DNA from: Sphaerolaimus hirsutus
Taxonomy: Eukaryota > Nematoda > Chromadorea > Monhysterida > Sphaerolaimidae
NCBI GenBank assembly: GCA_964036195.1
Contig: OZ038456.1
Location: 23,227,792-23,291,791 of the forward strand
Direction of reading: 5' to 3'
DNA length: 64,000 nucleotides
How positions within the stretch are numbered: the first letter of the stretch is position 1; each line of letters opens with the position of its first letter. The notes below the pieces were generated by a model. The model had not been told where the DNA came from, searched no databases, and worked only from the letters and a program-made list of their open reading frames with translations. The translations under genes and the position numbers were made by a program. Of the stretch, positions 10,329-21,136 are shown piece after piece.

Positions 10329-11466
10329 GACACCTTCCCACCCAAGTCCGCCCCCCAATGTTTGATTTCACTTCAGATGCCCTATCTCCGACTGTGGGCA
10401 CGGGCAGGGTGAAATGCTAATAATTGGGTGGTATATAGGTGTAACCCCCTTCTACTCTTCATGAATGGAAGGGGCGCTGGCGACTCACTACAGGGTGGGT
10501 CAAAATGTCAAAAAACATATGTCAAAAAATGAGTGGCATTTTTGCTGTCCCACCCAGGTCCGGCCCCCACTTTATTTCTCATACTATGGTTTGGAGAAGG
10601 GGTGCCAGGCGCTGATTGCATCGGCAAAGGGCACCAATGCGTGCCACCCTTTGGCACCCTGAAATGGCGCCGATCCATCACTAATCTTGAGACCTCCCCC
10701 TAAGCAGCAGACAAATTTTTTACGAATTTGAAAATTCACTTTTCACTTTTATTTTTTATACACTTGACACACTGGTTTAGGATGTTTTATAGAGGAGGGT
10801 TTTAGGTTCAAAGTTGTGTAAAAAACATAACTTCTAAAATGTCTCCATAAGAAAACAGCAGAGTGGAGTGGATCTTATGACATCATAATGATGTCATTAC
10901 AGGAACAAAAGTTGTCTAAATTTACAACTTTAAATTCATCCCCAGTAAATTCTCTAATGGAGGCATTTTAGAGGTTATGTTTTTTACACAACTTTGAACC
11001 TTTAACCCTCCTGTATAAAACATCCTAAACCAGTGTGTCAAGTGTGTCAAAAAAAGAGCTAAAAGTGAATTTTAAAATGTGCAAAAAAAAATTTGTCTCC
11101 TGCTTAGGGGGGAGGTCTCAAGATTAGTGATGGAATTGCGCCATTTCAGGGTGCCAAAGGGTGCCACGCATTGGTGCCCTTTGTTTGTTATGCAATCAGT
11201 GCCTGGCACCATTTCTCCAAACCATAGTATAAGAAATAATGTGGGGGCCGTACCTGGGTGGGACAGCAAAAATGCCACAATGTTTTTGACATATATGACA
11301 ACCCACCCTGTAGTGAGTCACCAGGGCCCCTTCCATTTATGAAGAGTAGAGGGGGGTTACACCTATATACCACCCAATTATTAGCATTCCACCCTGCCCA
11401 CAGCCGAAGATAGAGCATCAGAAGTGAAATCAAAAATTGGGGGCCGGACTTGGGTGGGAAGGTGTT
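10329..11466. mobile_element. Large foldback element flanked by TA (N2)
   Basis: The ends GACACCTTCCC and GGGAAGGTGTT are bordered by TA, and the arms mirror each other over most of the length. The centre (10770-11060) is a second palindrome around GATGTCATTACAGG, matching the centre of the sibling at 2607-4262. Both arms carry a GGCGCC/TAGTGATGG block. Confidence 0.85.
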
Positions 11467-12268
11467 TATTTTATCCAGTTTTTTTCCAGAGAGAATTTAT
11501 TAATTTTATTTATGAGAAAAACATATAATCAAATCTCATTAATATTTATTTATAATTTCTCAGCGTTTTTTCAGAGAGATTTAATTATATTTTATTTTTT
11601 GAGAGATTTTCTGAGATTATTTTTAATTAGGTATATATTTTTAATAACCCATTTTTTGGAACGCTAATCTAGTTGCCCGCTGTTTGTCATGCTAGGGGCA
11701 GTCCCGGACCCTGTAAAAAGCCCTGTAAAATGTCTGATGTCATGCTAAGTGTCAAAAGTCATTGAAAATGCCTGGTAAAATGGCAAATGTATGTCTGGCA
11801 CTTGGAATCACCGCTGTAACCGAGGATGGAGTTTAAAAAATTGCAAAGTTTGGTAGTCTAGTTCAAATTTTCAATTATTGCCATATTTTTGTTGTACTGT
11901 AGCTATGAATAATTGAATAATTCCAGATTAATGTACAATTTTGGAAACTAGAAATTATTGAGAATGTTTTGGTAAAAAAAGGAAAAGTTTCACATTCCGT
12001 ATCTGCTTGAATTAACACTCACCTCTAAACACTCTTGGGATAGTGTGAAGTATAAAATACCTAACGATGGGCAATAAAACACATTAACCAGTGATTTCGA
12101 AGGTGAAAAACTACTAAAAGCTATTTTGAGCAAAAATCCGGACAAAATTTCTAAAAAATTGCTGCAGATGCAGATAGCTGGACAATTTGGGGAGGAGTTT
12201 CAGGGGACAGCCAAACATCTGGCTCTGAGATAGATGAATAGCTGAGTGGCCTCAAGGATAGGTAACTA
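11467..12268. other. AT-rich non-coding, with transposon fragments
   Basis: A B-family end fragment (CAGTCCCGGACCCTGTAAAAAG) lies at about 11698-11800. The rest is AT-rich with no supportable gene. Confidence 0.5.
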
Positions 12269-12279
12269 CCATATATCCC

Positions 12280-13436
12280 CAGGTGCCGGTTCCGCAAGTG
12301 GACAAGTTAAGAGTTAAAAGTTAAGAGTTGAGTAAAATGACAAATGGCGAGTTAAGAGTAAAGTTAAAGTTTAAGAGAAAAGTTAAAATTTAAGAGTTGA
12401 GTTAAAAGTTGAGTTAAATGTTAAGAGTTGAGTTAAAGGTTAAAAGTTGAGTGAAGAGTTAAGAGTTGAGTTAAGAGTTGAGTTAAGAGTTGAGAGTTAA
12501 GAGACAAGTGGAAAATGATGGTAAAAAATATAAAGAATAAAAATGTGAAATTGGTATTGATACGGCTGTTCGCTGGCATGCTGCCAATGTTGTATGCACA
12601 ACATTTGAAAATAACGTACCGTATTACCTTGAAATACCCCCATGGGGGTTTATTATTTCGCCAGCAAAATTTGAGGGGGGGTTAGATCGAGGGGGGGTTT
12701 TATTATTTCGTCAGAAATTTTCATAAGGATCGTAGTAAATAGTAGGCATTTGCGTACCCAATATAGGTAATAAATGTGTCCAAACTGGATATATTTGGAC
12801 ATAAAAACGTAGATAGCTACACAAACTAGTCTATGTGTAGCTGCAATGCAAATTAACAGTAATATACATCATGTACATTGCGTACTTGACGTATTTATTA
12901 TGTACATGACGTACATCATTCCGAAGGGGGGGGGGTATTTCGAGGGGGGGGGGGGGTTATTATTTCCCCAGCCCATTTTGAGAGGGGGGTTAATTCGAGG
13001 GGGGGTTAATTCAAGGGGGGGATAATTCGAGGTAATACGGTATCCAAAAAAATTATCGCTAAAAAAACGAAAAAAATCGCGGAACGTTGTTTCAAAATGG
13101 CTGTGCGGGGACAAAATATGATCGAAGATCAGCATATCGCGCTTCTGCAACGAATGACCCATTTGTCTTTTAAATCAACTTTGAACTCACCTTTTAACCT
13201 TAAACTCAACTCTTAACATTTAACTCAACTTTTAACCTTTAACTCAACTCTTAACATTTAACTCAACTTTTGACTCAACTTTTAACCTTTAACTCAACTC
13301 TTAACATTTAACTCAACTTTTAACTCAACTCTTTAACTTTAACTTTTCTCTTAATTTGCCATTTGTCATTTTACTCAACTCTTAACTTTTAACTCTTAAC
13401 TTGTCTACTTGCGGAACTGGCCCCAGGGGAGTTATT
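12280..13436. mobile_element. Foldback element of GTTAAGAGTTGA repeats (C1)
   Basis: The ends CAGGTGCCGGTTCCGCAAGT and its near-complement GCGGAACTGGCCCCAG enclose long arms made of GTTAAGAGTTGAGTTAAA units. A short unique centre contains GATACGGCTGTTCGCTGGCA. Copies lie at 20056-20812 and 33440-34173. The terminal CAGGTGCC resembles hAT ends, but no clean target duplication is visible. Confidence 0.85.
12619..13040. mobile_element. Mariner-like MITE inserted at TA (R3)
   Basis: CCGTATTACCTTGAAATACC and its complement CGAGGTAATACGG lie between TA at 12617-12618 and TA at 13041-13042. Sibling elements C2 (TA at 20401-20402) and C3 (TA at 33789-33790) have one TA there, giving two independent empty sites. 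Confidence 0.95.
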
Positions 13437-13958
13437 TTTCATCAGAAATTTTTGAGGGGGGAGTTATTCGAGAGGGGGGAGTCATTTTTTCAAAACGATT
13501 TTCACTAAATTGTACGATTGATTTACTGACCAAATGCGGTCAATTTGGTAAAAAAAATCACTTGTAGGGGGACAAAATTCACAATTCATGCAGTGAAATC
13601 AATGTTGGTGAACTCTAACTGCAAGATGATACATATATTTTGATATTAACTACATACCGCTAAAACGTTTTTAGTAAGGGTTAATGGCTGTGAAATCTTT
13701 TCTACCCATCAAAGTGGGGGGTAGTTATTCAAGGGGGGAGTTATTGTTTCCTCACACTCACAAGAGGGGGGACTTATCGAGAGGGGCAGTTATTCAAGGG
13801 GGGACTTATTCAAAGATATATGGTAGATGGGTTGTTTGGGGGGTGGTCACCACTCCAAACCCTCCATTCATGGCATGGCCCCAGGGCTTAAAAAATAGAA
13901 AATTATGCATTTTGGGGGGGTTATGGCACTGACTTGAAAAATACACTCCATCTTGACA

Positions 13959-14210
13959 CACAGCAAAAAAATGTGCTTGTGAAGTGCACTGAAGTGGTCT
14001 GAAGTGCCCCTTGTGATCACATTTCAGAGCCTGATCACGCCTGATCACTGAGTGAATGCACTTCACCGACACTTCATGAATTTGTTTACTAAATTGTTTA
14101 CATAAACAAGAAATTAGAAATTCGTGAAAGGCGTTGAAGTGCCCGCAAGGGTATGCATGAAGACACTTCACCACAGATCAAGGCAGATCACCAGCACTGT
14201 TTTTGCTGTG
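13959..14210. mobile_element. CACTA-like MITE with ACA duplication (W2)
   Basis: Termini CACAGCAAAAA and TTTTTGCTGTG are bordered by ACA on both sides (13956-13958, 14211-14213). The subterminal region repeats TGATCA and CACTTCA motifs in both orientations. A 3-bp duplication with CACAG...CTGTG ends suggests a CACTA (EnSpm)-like element; compare 62876-63151. Confidence 0.75.
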
Positions 14211-14811
14211 ACACTGTGTTCCTAGCAGGGTTGGATTTAGTAAAAAAATTTTTTTGCTAAAATTTTATCAATATTGTATAAAAATTCATTTTTTTTCTTC
14301 ATTTTATTCTTCAATTTTCCACATTTTATATATTTCATGTTAGTTCGTGACCAGGATTGGTTTTTGTAAAATTCTTTTCACTAAAACTGTAGTATAATTG
14401 TTAAAAATTGTATTTTATTTTAATTTCATTCCTGTTTCATTTTATTTTATTCTTCAATTTTCCATTTTATTTTAATTTTTTTTTTGTTGAGATTTTGCCA
14501 ACCCTGGTTCCCTTGAATGGAGCCCGTGGAGCTTACAAACTTTTTGCATTTTTGACATCACTGATTCCAAATATACCCTCTATTTTGACACTACATTGCT
14601 AAAACCTTTAAATAAACCATTAAGTGGGGCTCACCAAAATTTCATTGATGAAATCATGCATTTGGGATGTTTTGATTGGCTTAGAAATAGAATAATAAAT
14701 GTACTACGAAAGCCCGCCGAAAGTGGGAGAGAATCCCGCCATTTAAATGGCATGTATTATTGCGATGTTTAATAAAGTGAATAGGTAGGAAATTTAAATC
14801 GAAACAGATAC
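14211..14811. other. AT-rich non-coding
   Basis: T-rich tracts at 14270-14490 (repeated TTTTATTTTATTCTTCAATTTTCC) suggest a local duplication. If the minus-strand gene is real, this lies in its intron after the exon that starts at 15167. Confidence 0.5.
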
Positions 14812-15167
14812 CTTCAGTTGGGGGACCAGGTGCCAGTCCCAGACCTGTAAAATGCTCTGTAAAGTGCCAAATGTCATGCAAAGTGTCAACAGTCATGTAA
14901 AATACCCTGCAAAATGGCAACTCAAATGCCAACCGAGTTGCCATTTTGCAGAACATTTTAGAGAACTTTTTACACTTTGCATGACATTTGACATTTTACA
15001 GGGAACTTTACAGGGTCTGGGACTGTCCCCTGGTTGCACATGGGACAGTCTGTTGTTACGATGTCGTAGATGTCCTCCACGCAGTCTCCACGCAGTCGCG
15101 GCCGCGCTGCATCCACATTCTGTGCGTTCAAGTCCAGCACGCACTTTTCACACTCGGTGGACCCCGC
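14812..15167 (-). CDS. Secreted cysteine-containing protein, exon 2 (interrupted by a MITE)
   Basis: Reading leftward from the acceptor TTTTTCAG, the exon opens in phase 0 with AGSTECEKCVLDLNAQ and continues over 45 codons to DCPMCN at 15033. There are five cysteines, including CxxC at each end, suggesting disulphides or metal binding. No family is recognised; a saposin-like fold was considered but the spacing does not fit well. At 15032 the coding run meets the B-family MITE. On its far side (14826-14812) lie five codons in the same phase (VPQLK) followed by the consensus donor AAG/GTATCT. Either the MITE interrupted this exon, or the exon now ends inside the MITE at a GTAAAG site. Exon 1 at 18305 ends in phase 0, so the two join without a frame change. 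Confidence 0.5.
14827..15032. mobile_element. Palindromic MITE (B1)
   Basis: Ends CAGGTGCCAGTCCCAGACC and GGTCTGGGACTGTCCCCTG with mirrored arms (GCCAAATGTCATGCAAAGTG and its complement) and a centre of AACTCAAATGCC/GAGTTGCC. It sits in the middle of the minus-strand exon described above. No duplication is visible. Confidence 0.8.
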
Positions 15168-15379
15168 CTGAAAAATGCCCGTTTTAAATTTCACCAAAAA
15201 ATACTTTAAAAACTGAATTTCATCTCTAATTCGGTGATGCCGTACACCAAATTCACTCACGGTAAAAGCAATGAAATAATTATGAGGTCAAAATAAAGGT
15301 TTTGTGTTTATTGTAATGGAATATAAATATATTTATATATACATACCGTATATCCTTGAATAAAACCCCAGGGGAGTTA

Positions 15380-16532
15380 GGCTATTTACACAGGTCCCAG
15401 CCGGGGACTGGTCCCAGGCAAAAAAATTTTTTTTTCAAAAGTCTATAGTTGGCGTGTATGGGGTTGTTTGCATGTTAATTAGGTGAATTATCACCAAATT
15501 AGCATGCACAACATTTTTGCAAGACGGTTACATGCGCTGATGCATTTTCTTTGGGGGTGTGTATAATTTTTTTTGGAGATGTCTGAATTGTGGCATGTGT
15601 GTACTCCTTTGTTTTCTGAGTATGCATGCTAAATTTCAGTCCAGCGCGGTTACCAGTTCTTATTTTATTGATACTTTAATTTTTGTCAATCACTGTATTT
15701 TTGTATAGTGATTGAAATCCTGCCAGGGACCGGTCCCCGGCAATTTTGAAATGGCCCCAACTGGGGTCAAATGTCCCCAGTGAGAAAAAAAATTTTTTCA
15801 GTAAACAAAATATTTTGGTGCCCAACAAATTTTTAGTAAAGTATCAATAAAATAATACTCACTAAACGAAGGAGTACACACATGCCAAAATTCAGACAAA
15901 TAAAATAAAATTTATACACTCCCCCAAAGAAAATGCATCAGCAAAAATTTGGTGATAATTCACCTAATTAACATGCAAACAACCCATACATGCCAATTAT
16001 TCATTTTTGAAAAAAAATTATTTTTTGCTGGGGACCAGTCCCCAACCAGGGCATGTGTAAATCAAGGACGTATCCAGGGGGGGGTGGGGGGGCTGCAGCC
16101 CCCCCCCTTTCCCGGGTGAGACCACAAAAGTCGGTGAAAATGCGACTTTTGGTACGACTTTTGAAAAATTAAAAAAATGTTATGAAAAAATGTTGCGCGC
16201 AAGCGCGCATTTCTCAATCACACAGCTTTATTATCAGAAAATGGGTCATCGTACTCTCACTTCACCTTTAAATTACACTAAATGGCGTGTTCATCACCCT
16301 ATTTGTATGTATATTTACATACAAATTAGCGATTTTTGGCGCCAGCGCCAACGCCAATGGCGCCATGGTGTGGCGCCTACGAATGGCGCCAGCGCCATGA
16401 CGCTATTCCGCTACCATGTAGGGAAAATTTTAGGGGGGGGGGCTGAGCCCCCCCGTTCGCGGGGCTCCGTAAACAAGCAGCCCCCCCCGCTCCAAAATCC
16501 TGGATGTGGATACGTCCCTGGTGTAAATAGCC
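15380..16532. mobile_element. Foldback element with 9-bp duplication, Mutator-like (S1)
   Basis: The ends GGCTATTTACACAGG and the complement TGTAAATAGCC are bordered by a perfect 9-bp duplication GGGGAGTTA (15371-15379, 16533-16541). Long arms contain GGGGACTGGTCCC and TTAATTAGGTGAATTATCACC and their inverses. Long inverted arms with a 9-bp duplication are typical of Mutator-like elements. Sister: 55893-56686. Confidence 0.9.
16063..16520. mobile_element. hAT-like MITE, CAAGGACGTATCC family (E1)
   Basis: Ends CAAGGACGTATCC and GGATACGTCCCTG lie within a perfect 8-bp duplication GTGTAAAT (16055-16062, 16521-16528). Inside are G/C runs, GGCGCCAGCGCCAACGCC units and the palindrome GCGCGCAAGCGCGC at about 16195. 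Diverged relatives: 34755-34820 and 49758-49980. Confidence 0.93.
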
Positions 16533-16835
16533 GGGGAGTTATTATTTTGTCAGAAGTTTTGCAGGGGGAGTAATTCAAGGGGGGATGTTATTCAAGGGGA
16601 GTTATTTTTTCTCTGGAACTTGCACTGTTGCCATCTTGGCAAGAATAGTGATAAATTTATTTTAGGTCCTTAAAGTTTTGAGGGGGTATTTCAAGGAAAC
16701 ATGTATATGTTTAACACTTTTTTACCCATACTCATAAGTACATGTGAGTAAATAACTTTTTTTGGAAAATGTAAAATTGAGTACTTTTTTCCTTGGAAAA
16801 TTTAAAAGCGACTGCCTACTTTTCATCATAGAATA

Positions 16836-17253
16836 CCGTATATCCTCGAATAAGTCCCCTGGGGAGTTATTTTTTCATCAGAACTTTTTTAGGGGGGAGT
16901 AAATCCAGAGGGGGGAGTTATTCGAGGGGGGGGGGAGTTATTTTTTTGTCAGAATATTAAGTAAAATTCATGATCAATATATTGTATAAATAAGGTTGAA
17001 TTAGGTAGTTGCATAAACCTGTAAGTTTGTATGGAAACTCATTAACTCATGCAATGAAATGAATGGTAAGTGAAGATACGCTGAAATAAATACATCCTTT
17101 TAGATAAAACCTACATAAAAACATTGTTTTGTATATGAACATCTTAGTCAACCCTTAAAGAGGGGGAGTTATTTGAGGGGGGGGAGATATTATTTCTACA
17201 GTCTCCTAACAGGGGGGAGTTATTCGAGGGGGGACTTAATCGAGGATATAAGG
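16836..17253. mobile_element. Mariner-like MITE (R10)
   Basis: Starts CCGTATATCCTCGAATAAGT after TA and ends ACTTAATCGAGGATATAAGG before TA. It is rich in GGGGGGAGTTATTCGAGGG units in both halves. Confidence 0.8.
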
Positions 17254-17369
17254 TATGTAAATACGATTCTTTTTTTCTTTCTTTCTTTTTCATGAGAAAT
17301 GTAAAAGCTACTACCTTTTATATGTGAGAGCGATTTTTACATTGGAAGACAATACATATACATATACAT

Positions 17370-17870
17370 ATATATTTACTCATATCTGAAAATCATTTGA
17401 AAAAGTGTCAAGTGAAAAAAACAGGCAAATGTGCGTAACGGGCAGATGTGCGTATCAGGCCTGCCCCGTTTTTAAGGGGGTGCACTGATACACACATCTG
17501 CCCGTTTCACACATTTGCCCGTTTTTTTTCACTTGACACTTTTTTAAGTGATTTTCAGATATGAGTGAAGTGAAAAACGCTGCGCAATGACATTAGTGAA
17601 CTTTTTTCACTTCACTCATATCTGAAAATCACTTGAAAATGTGTCAAGTGAAAAACAGTGAAAAATGGCTATTTTTCACTGTTTTTTTTTCACTTGACAC
17701 ATTTTCAAGTGATTTTCAGACATGAGTGAAGTAAAAAAATTCACTAACGTCATTGCGCAACTTTTTTTCACTTTACTCATATCTAAAAATCACTTGAAAA
17801 AGTGTCAAGTGAAAAAAACGGGCAAATGTGTGTAACGGGCAGATGTGCGTATCAGGCCTGCCCCGTTTTT
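17370..17870. repeat. Serial hairpins of TCATATCTGAAAATCACTTG arms
   Basis: A roughly 40-base arm (CATATCTGAAAATCACTTGA onward, through GTGTCAAGTGAAAAA) occurs at about 17380, 17605 and 17775 and inverted at about 17530 and 17690. Consecutive arms form two or more hairpins with loops containing GGCAAATGTGCGTAACGGGC or GTGAAAAATGGC. No coding content. Confidence 0.8.
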
Positions 17871-18236
17871 AAGTGATTTTTTAGTACTCTTATAGAAAAA
17901 ATGATAGCTTTTCTTCAAGATTATCTTATTTTAGCAACCAAGATTGCGATTTTAGCAACAAAAAATACATTTTCTGTACACATGTACTTTTCAAAAGTAT
18001 GCATGCAGGTGAGAATGGGTACTTTTTCAAAGGAATATGTGTATGTATTTTACAAAGTACTCGAGTATACATATTTTTTTGAGTAAATGTAAATACATTT
18101 TCACAGTGGTGCCTTCGGCCATTGGGCGCCCTCAAATGGGATGGCGTTTCCATTCAACTATCATGGCTTTCATCTGCTGTTGTCATTTTTGAGTAGCTAT
18201 GAAAGATGGGTGTGGCTGAGAGATATTCAAACAGAC

Positions 18237-18305
18237 CTGAGCAGAATCCTGGGCTTTGGCTGCCACAGCCAGCCAGCCGACAAACACAAGCAGAATCAGC
18301 TTCAT
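18237..18305 (-). CDS. Secreted protein, signal-peptide exon 1
   Basis: On the minus strand the ATG at 18305 opens MKLILLVFVGWLAVAAKA, a textbook signal peptide: short basic start, hydrophobic core, small residues at the AKA cleavage site, then QDSAQ. After 23 codons comes CAG/GTCTGT, a donor in phase 0; read through, the frame stops at 18183. A TATA-like TTTAAAAG lies about 75 bp upstream. The next phase-compatible exon with an acceptor is at 15167, leaving a 3.1 kb intron with the hairpin array and MITEs. The protein probably enters the secretory pathway. Later exons are not identified and no family is assigned. Confidence 0.6.
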
Positions 18306-18379
18306 GTGGCAACTTCGCTCCTCTGGTTGTCTTTTTCTGACTGCGGGCAAACTGATGACAGGCTGGCAAAATGCACTCC

Positions 18380-18387
18380 CTTTTAAA
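18380..18387 (-). promoter_or_regulatory. TATA-like box TTTAAAAG
   Basis: On the minus strand TTTAAAAGGGAGTGC lies about 75 bp before the signal-peptide ATG, a spacing that allows a TATA-driven start and a short 5' leader. The hAT-like element beginning at 18418 lies just upstream and bounds the proximal promoter. Confidence 0.4.
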
Positions 18388-18417
18388 CCAGCTCACGGCA
18401 ATCAGATGTGCCACACC

Positions 18418-19496
18418 CAACGATGGCAAAAACACACATATTAAGTATGGAAACTCAATGAGTTTCCGTGTTTTTGTTCAACACGGAAACACGGAAACTC
18501 AGCAATTTTGAAAAACACAGAAACTCCAATGAGTTTTTTTTCAGAGAACACGGAAACATGGAAACACAGAAAATACGGAAATGTTTTTTGAGTTTTTTCA
18601 GGCACATGATTTGAACTGAACAATGTGAGTATGAACATACATAATGTATGTGTGTATAGTATTTTTATATGTATTTACATAAGTCAGTTAATCAGGCTCT
18701 CAATAAAAATGTTTCTGATGAGCTGAAATGGTTTTTGCAAAGGAATGTGATAATTTGATGAAGAAAAAAGATTTTGCTGCTGTCAAGTTTTGGTGTGGTT
18801 TTGGAGACAAGGCGGTGTACTAGCATGCCAGTGTCCACTGACAGTGTGGATGGTCCCTTAAGCCAGTGCCCAGGATATTGGGTGCTAGGCATCTCCATAT
18901 GAACCCATTTTCTCTTGAACATGATGTTTTGTTGAAATTTAATGAGGTGTTTTGGGACGGGTAAGTAGTTCAGATACATTGAAGGCCTCAACGGATGTGC
19001 ATGTTCAAGTATAGTTGCAGTTTAATCACACAGTACAACATACAGTGCACATCCATTGAAGTATTTTATTGTACAGTGTGAATTTTCGTTTTTTTGACAT
19101 TTTGTTGATGCTTATGCTGTGGAGTGGACATGCTTATTTTTTTGATTTTGTGGACTGTAGTGGACATTTTTGTGAACTTTTTGACACATGAACAAATATG
19201 CAGATCCTCAATATATGGAACATCTACATCAGCAAAACCTATAGCAAAACCTATATATGATAAAACCCCTGTTTTCACATCAAAATGCTGTAAAATGCTA
19301 CTTTTTGTAAGAAAACTTGAGTTTTTACAAAAAAAACTTGAGTCTTTACTAAAAAACTTGAGTTTTTTCCACAACACTGAAATAAAACACGGAAACTCAA
19401 GTTTTTTCATGAAAAGAACTCAAAACACAGGTTTTCATTTTTGAAAAACTCAAAACACAGAAAGTGTTTTTTTATTTGAGAACTTACCCATTGTTG
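18418..19496. mobile_element. hAT-like MITE, CAACGATGG family (H1)
   Basis: Ends CAACGATGGC and CCCATTGTTG are flanked by GCCACACC and GCCACACA, an 8-bp duplication with one mismatch. The ends carry many GAGTTTCCGTGTTTT / AAAACTTGAGTTTTT repeats in both orientations; the centre (18660-19100) is single-copy-like but shows no coding frame I trust. A sister in reverse orientation lies at 59352-60107. Confidence 0.9.
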
Positions 19497-19834
19497 GCCA
19501 CACAAAATCAGCATCAACATCAAAAGCGCATGCCGCTTGGTTGAAATTGAAATCAACATTTTATTAGGTATTTTTATGTTTCAGAATGTCCACATTGTTG
19601 TAATATGAAAAGACTGTTTGGCAGAAAATCATTGAAGTAAAGCTTGTTCAGTAAGTACTAAATACAGCATTGGGTATTGTGATGTGGTGTGATTGGCATT
19701 CCAAAAATCTCTAATTTATATTTTTTCAAGAAAAATTTTAAACATCTTAATAGAGTAAAGTAAAATAACAAATGATAACTTAAGATGACTGAATATACTG
19801 ATAACTGAGCATACTGATAATTGAACAAATGATA
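19497..19834. other. Non-coding, nothing recognised
   Basis: AT-rich, no supportable exon or repeat boundary. Confidence 0.5.
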
Positions 19835-21136
19835 CCATATTACCTCTAATATAAGGTATACCTTATATTAATTTTTGTCAGTTTTTTTCGGCGTTTTGGT
19901 ATACCTTATATTAGAGGGTGCCTTATATAAGAGGTATACCTTATATTGTTATTGCCAGATTTTTCAAACATATTACCAAAAGTGAACAAAAACGAAATTC
20001 ATTTTATCAAACTGGAATGTAACAAAATGGTGAACCAGTGTCAATACAAAATGACCAGGTGCCGGTTCCGCAAGTGGACAAGTTAAGAGTTAAAAGTTAA
20101 GAGTTGAGTAAAATGACAAATGGCGAGTTAAGAGTAAAGTTAAAGTTTAAGAGAAAAGTTTAAGTTTAAGAGAAAAGTTAAAATTTAAGAGTTGAGTTAA
20201 AGGTTGAGTTAAATGTTAAGAGTTGAGTTAAAGGTTAAAAGTTGAGTTAAGAGTTAAGAGTTGAGTTAAGCGTTGAGAGTTAAGAGACAAGTGGAAAATG
20301 ATGGTACAAAAATATAAAAAATAAAAATGTGAAATTGGTATCGATACGGCTGTTCGCTGGCATGGTGCCAATGTTGTATGCATGTCATTTGAAAATAATG
20401 TATCCAAAAAAATTATTGCTAAAAAAAGAAAAAATCGCAGAACATTGTTTCAAATCTAACGCTCTCAAGATCCAAATTCATTTTTTTAATTTTTTTATTA
20501 TTTTTTATTACATTTTCCCCCCATTTGTCTTTTAAATCAACTTTTAACTCACCTTTGAACCTATCACTCAACTCTTAACTCAACTCTCAACTCAACTTTT
20601 AACCTTTAACTCAACTCTTAACATTTAACTCAACCTTTAACTCAACTCTTAACATTTAACTCAACTTTTAACTCAACTCTTAAATTTTAACTTTTCTCTT
20701 AAACTTTAACTTTTCTCTTAAACTTTAACTTTACCCTTAACTCGCCATTTGTCATTTTACTCAACTCTTAACTTTTAACTCTTAACTTGTCCACTTGCGG
20801 AACTGGCCCCAGATCGGTTTTTGGATATCAATTTGACTTTGACAATGAATTTTCTGTTTGAGTGAAGAGTTTCTCTTTGACATATTTATGTCATTGATGT
20901 ATGCCCTTTTTTCATTTTCGTGGCACCGTTTTCATTGTTTTCCGCCATGTTTGACAATAGTTTGAATGATTTTTCGAGTTTTGGCATGCAGCCAGCTGTG
21001 CCTTATATTAGAGGTATACCTTATATTAGAGGCATGCCTTATATTTATTCTATCACGTTCAAAAAGGCCAAAAGGTGTACCTTATATTAGGGGGTACCTT
21101 ACTTCAGAGGCATACCTTTTATTGGAGGTAATATGG
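19835..21136. mobile_element. Mariner-like MITE (R4), CCATATTACCTCTAATATAAGG
   Basis: Ends CCATATTACCTCTAAT and ATTGGAGGTAATATGG are bordered by TA. The body repeats GGTATACCTTATATTAGAGG in both orientations. The C2 element (20056-20812) is nested inside. Confidence 0.88.
20056..20812. mobile_element. Foldback of GTTAAGAGTTGA repeats (C2)
   Basis: Same ends as the 12280-13436 element, with arms of GTTAAGAGTTGA units. The centre lacks the TA insertion found in C1, so it serves as an empty-site control. Confidence 0.88.

Larger units (their letters stand above)
12269..13823. mobile_element. Mariner-like MITE (R9) split by a nested insertion
   Basis: The ends CCATATATCC and GGGACTTATTCAAAGATATATGG are both bordered by TA. 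Its interior GGGGGGAGTTATTCGAGAGG motif appears after 13431. The C1 element occupies 12280-13436 and contains a further member of this same TA-flanked family, giving the order R in C in R. Confidence 0.7.
15346..16703. mobile_element. Mariner-like MITE (R2) carrying two nested insertions
   Basis: Starts CCGTATATCCTTGAATAAAA after TA and ends GGTATTTCAAGGAAACATG before TA. Its GGGGAGTTA motif is the target of the element at 15380-16532, which in turn holds the one at 16063-16520. Confidence 0.7.

Noticed and set aside
13806-14174. A minus-strand open frame whose KCDHKGHFRPLQC resembles the first half of a thyroglobulin type-1 domain.
   Set aside because: It lies across a 252-bp element with CACAGCAAAAA ends and an ACA duplication, and the motif arises from repeated TGATCA and CACTTCA subterminal units. 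The second half of the domain signature (aromatic-C-V) does not fit.
14827-15032. An 8-bp duplication for the B-family MITE.
   Set aside because: Neither the adjacent 8-mers nor shifted versions match, so its superfamily is left open.
14893-15144. Alternative minus-strand frame through the cysteine exon.
   Set aside because: The frame with the five cysteines is in phase with the acceptor and the signal-peptide exon; this one is its shadow.
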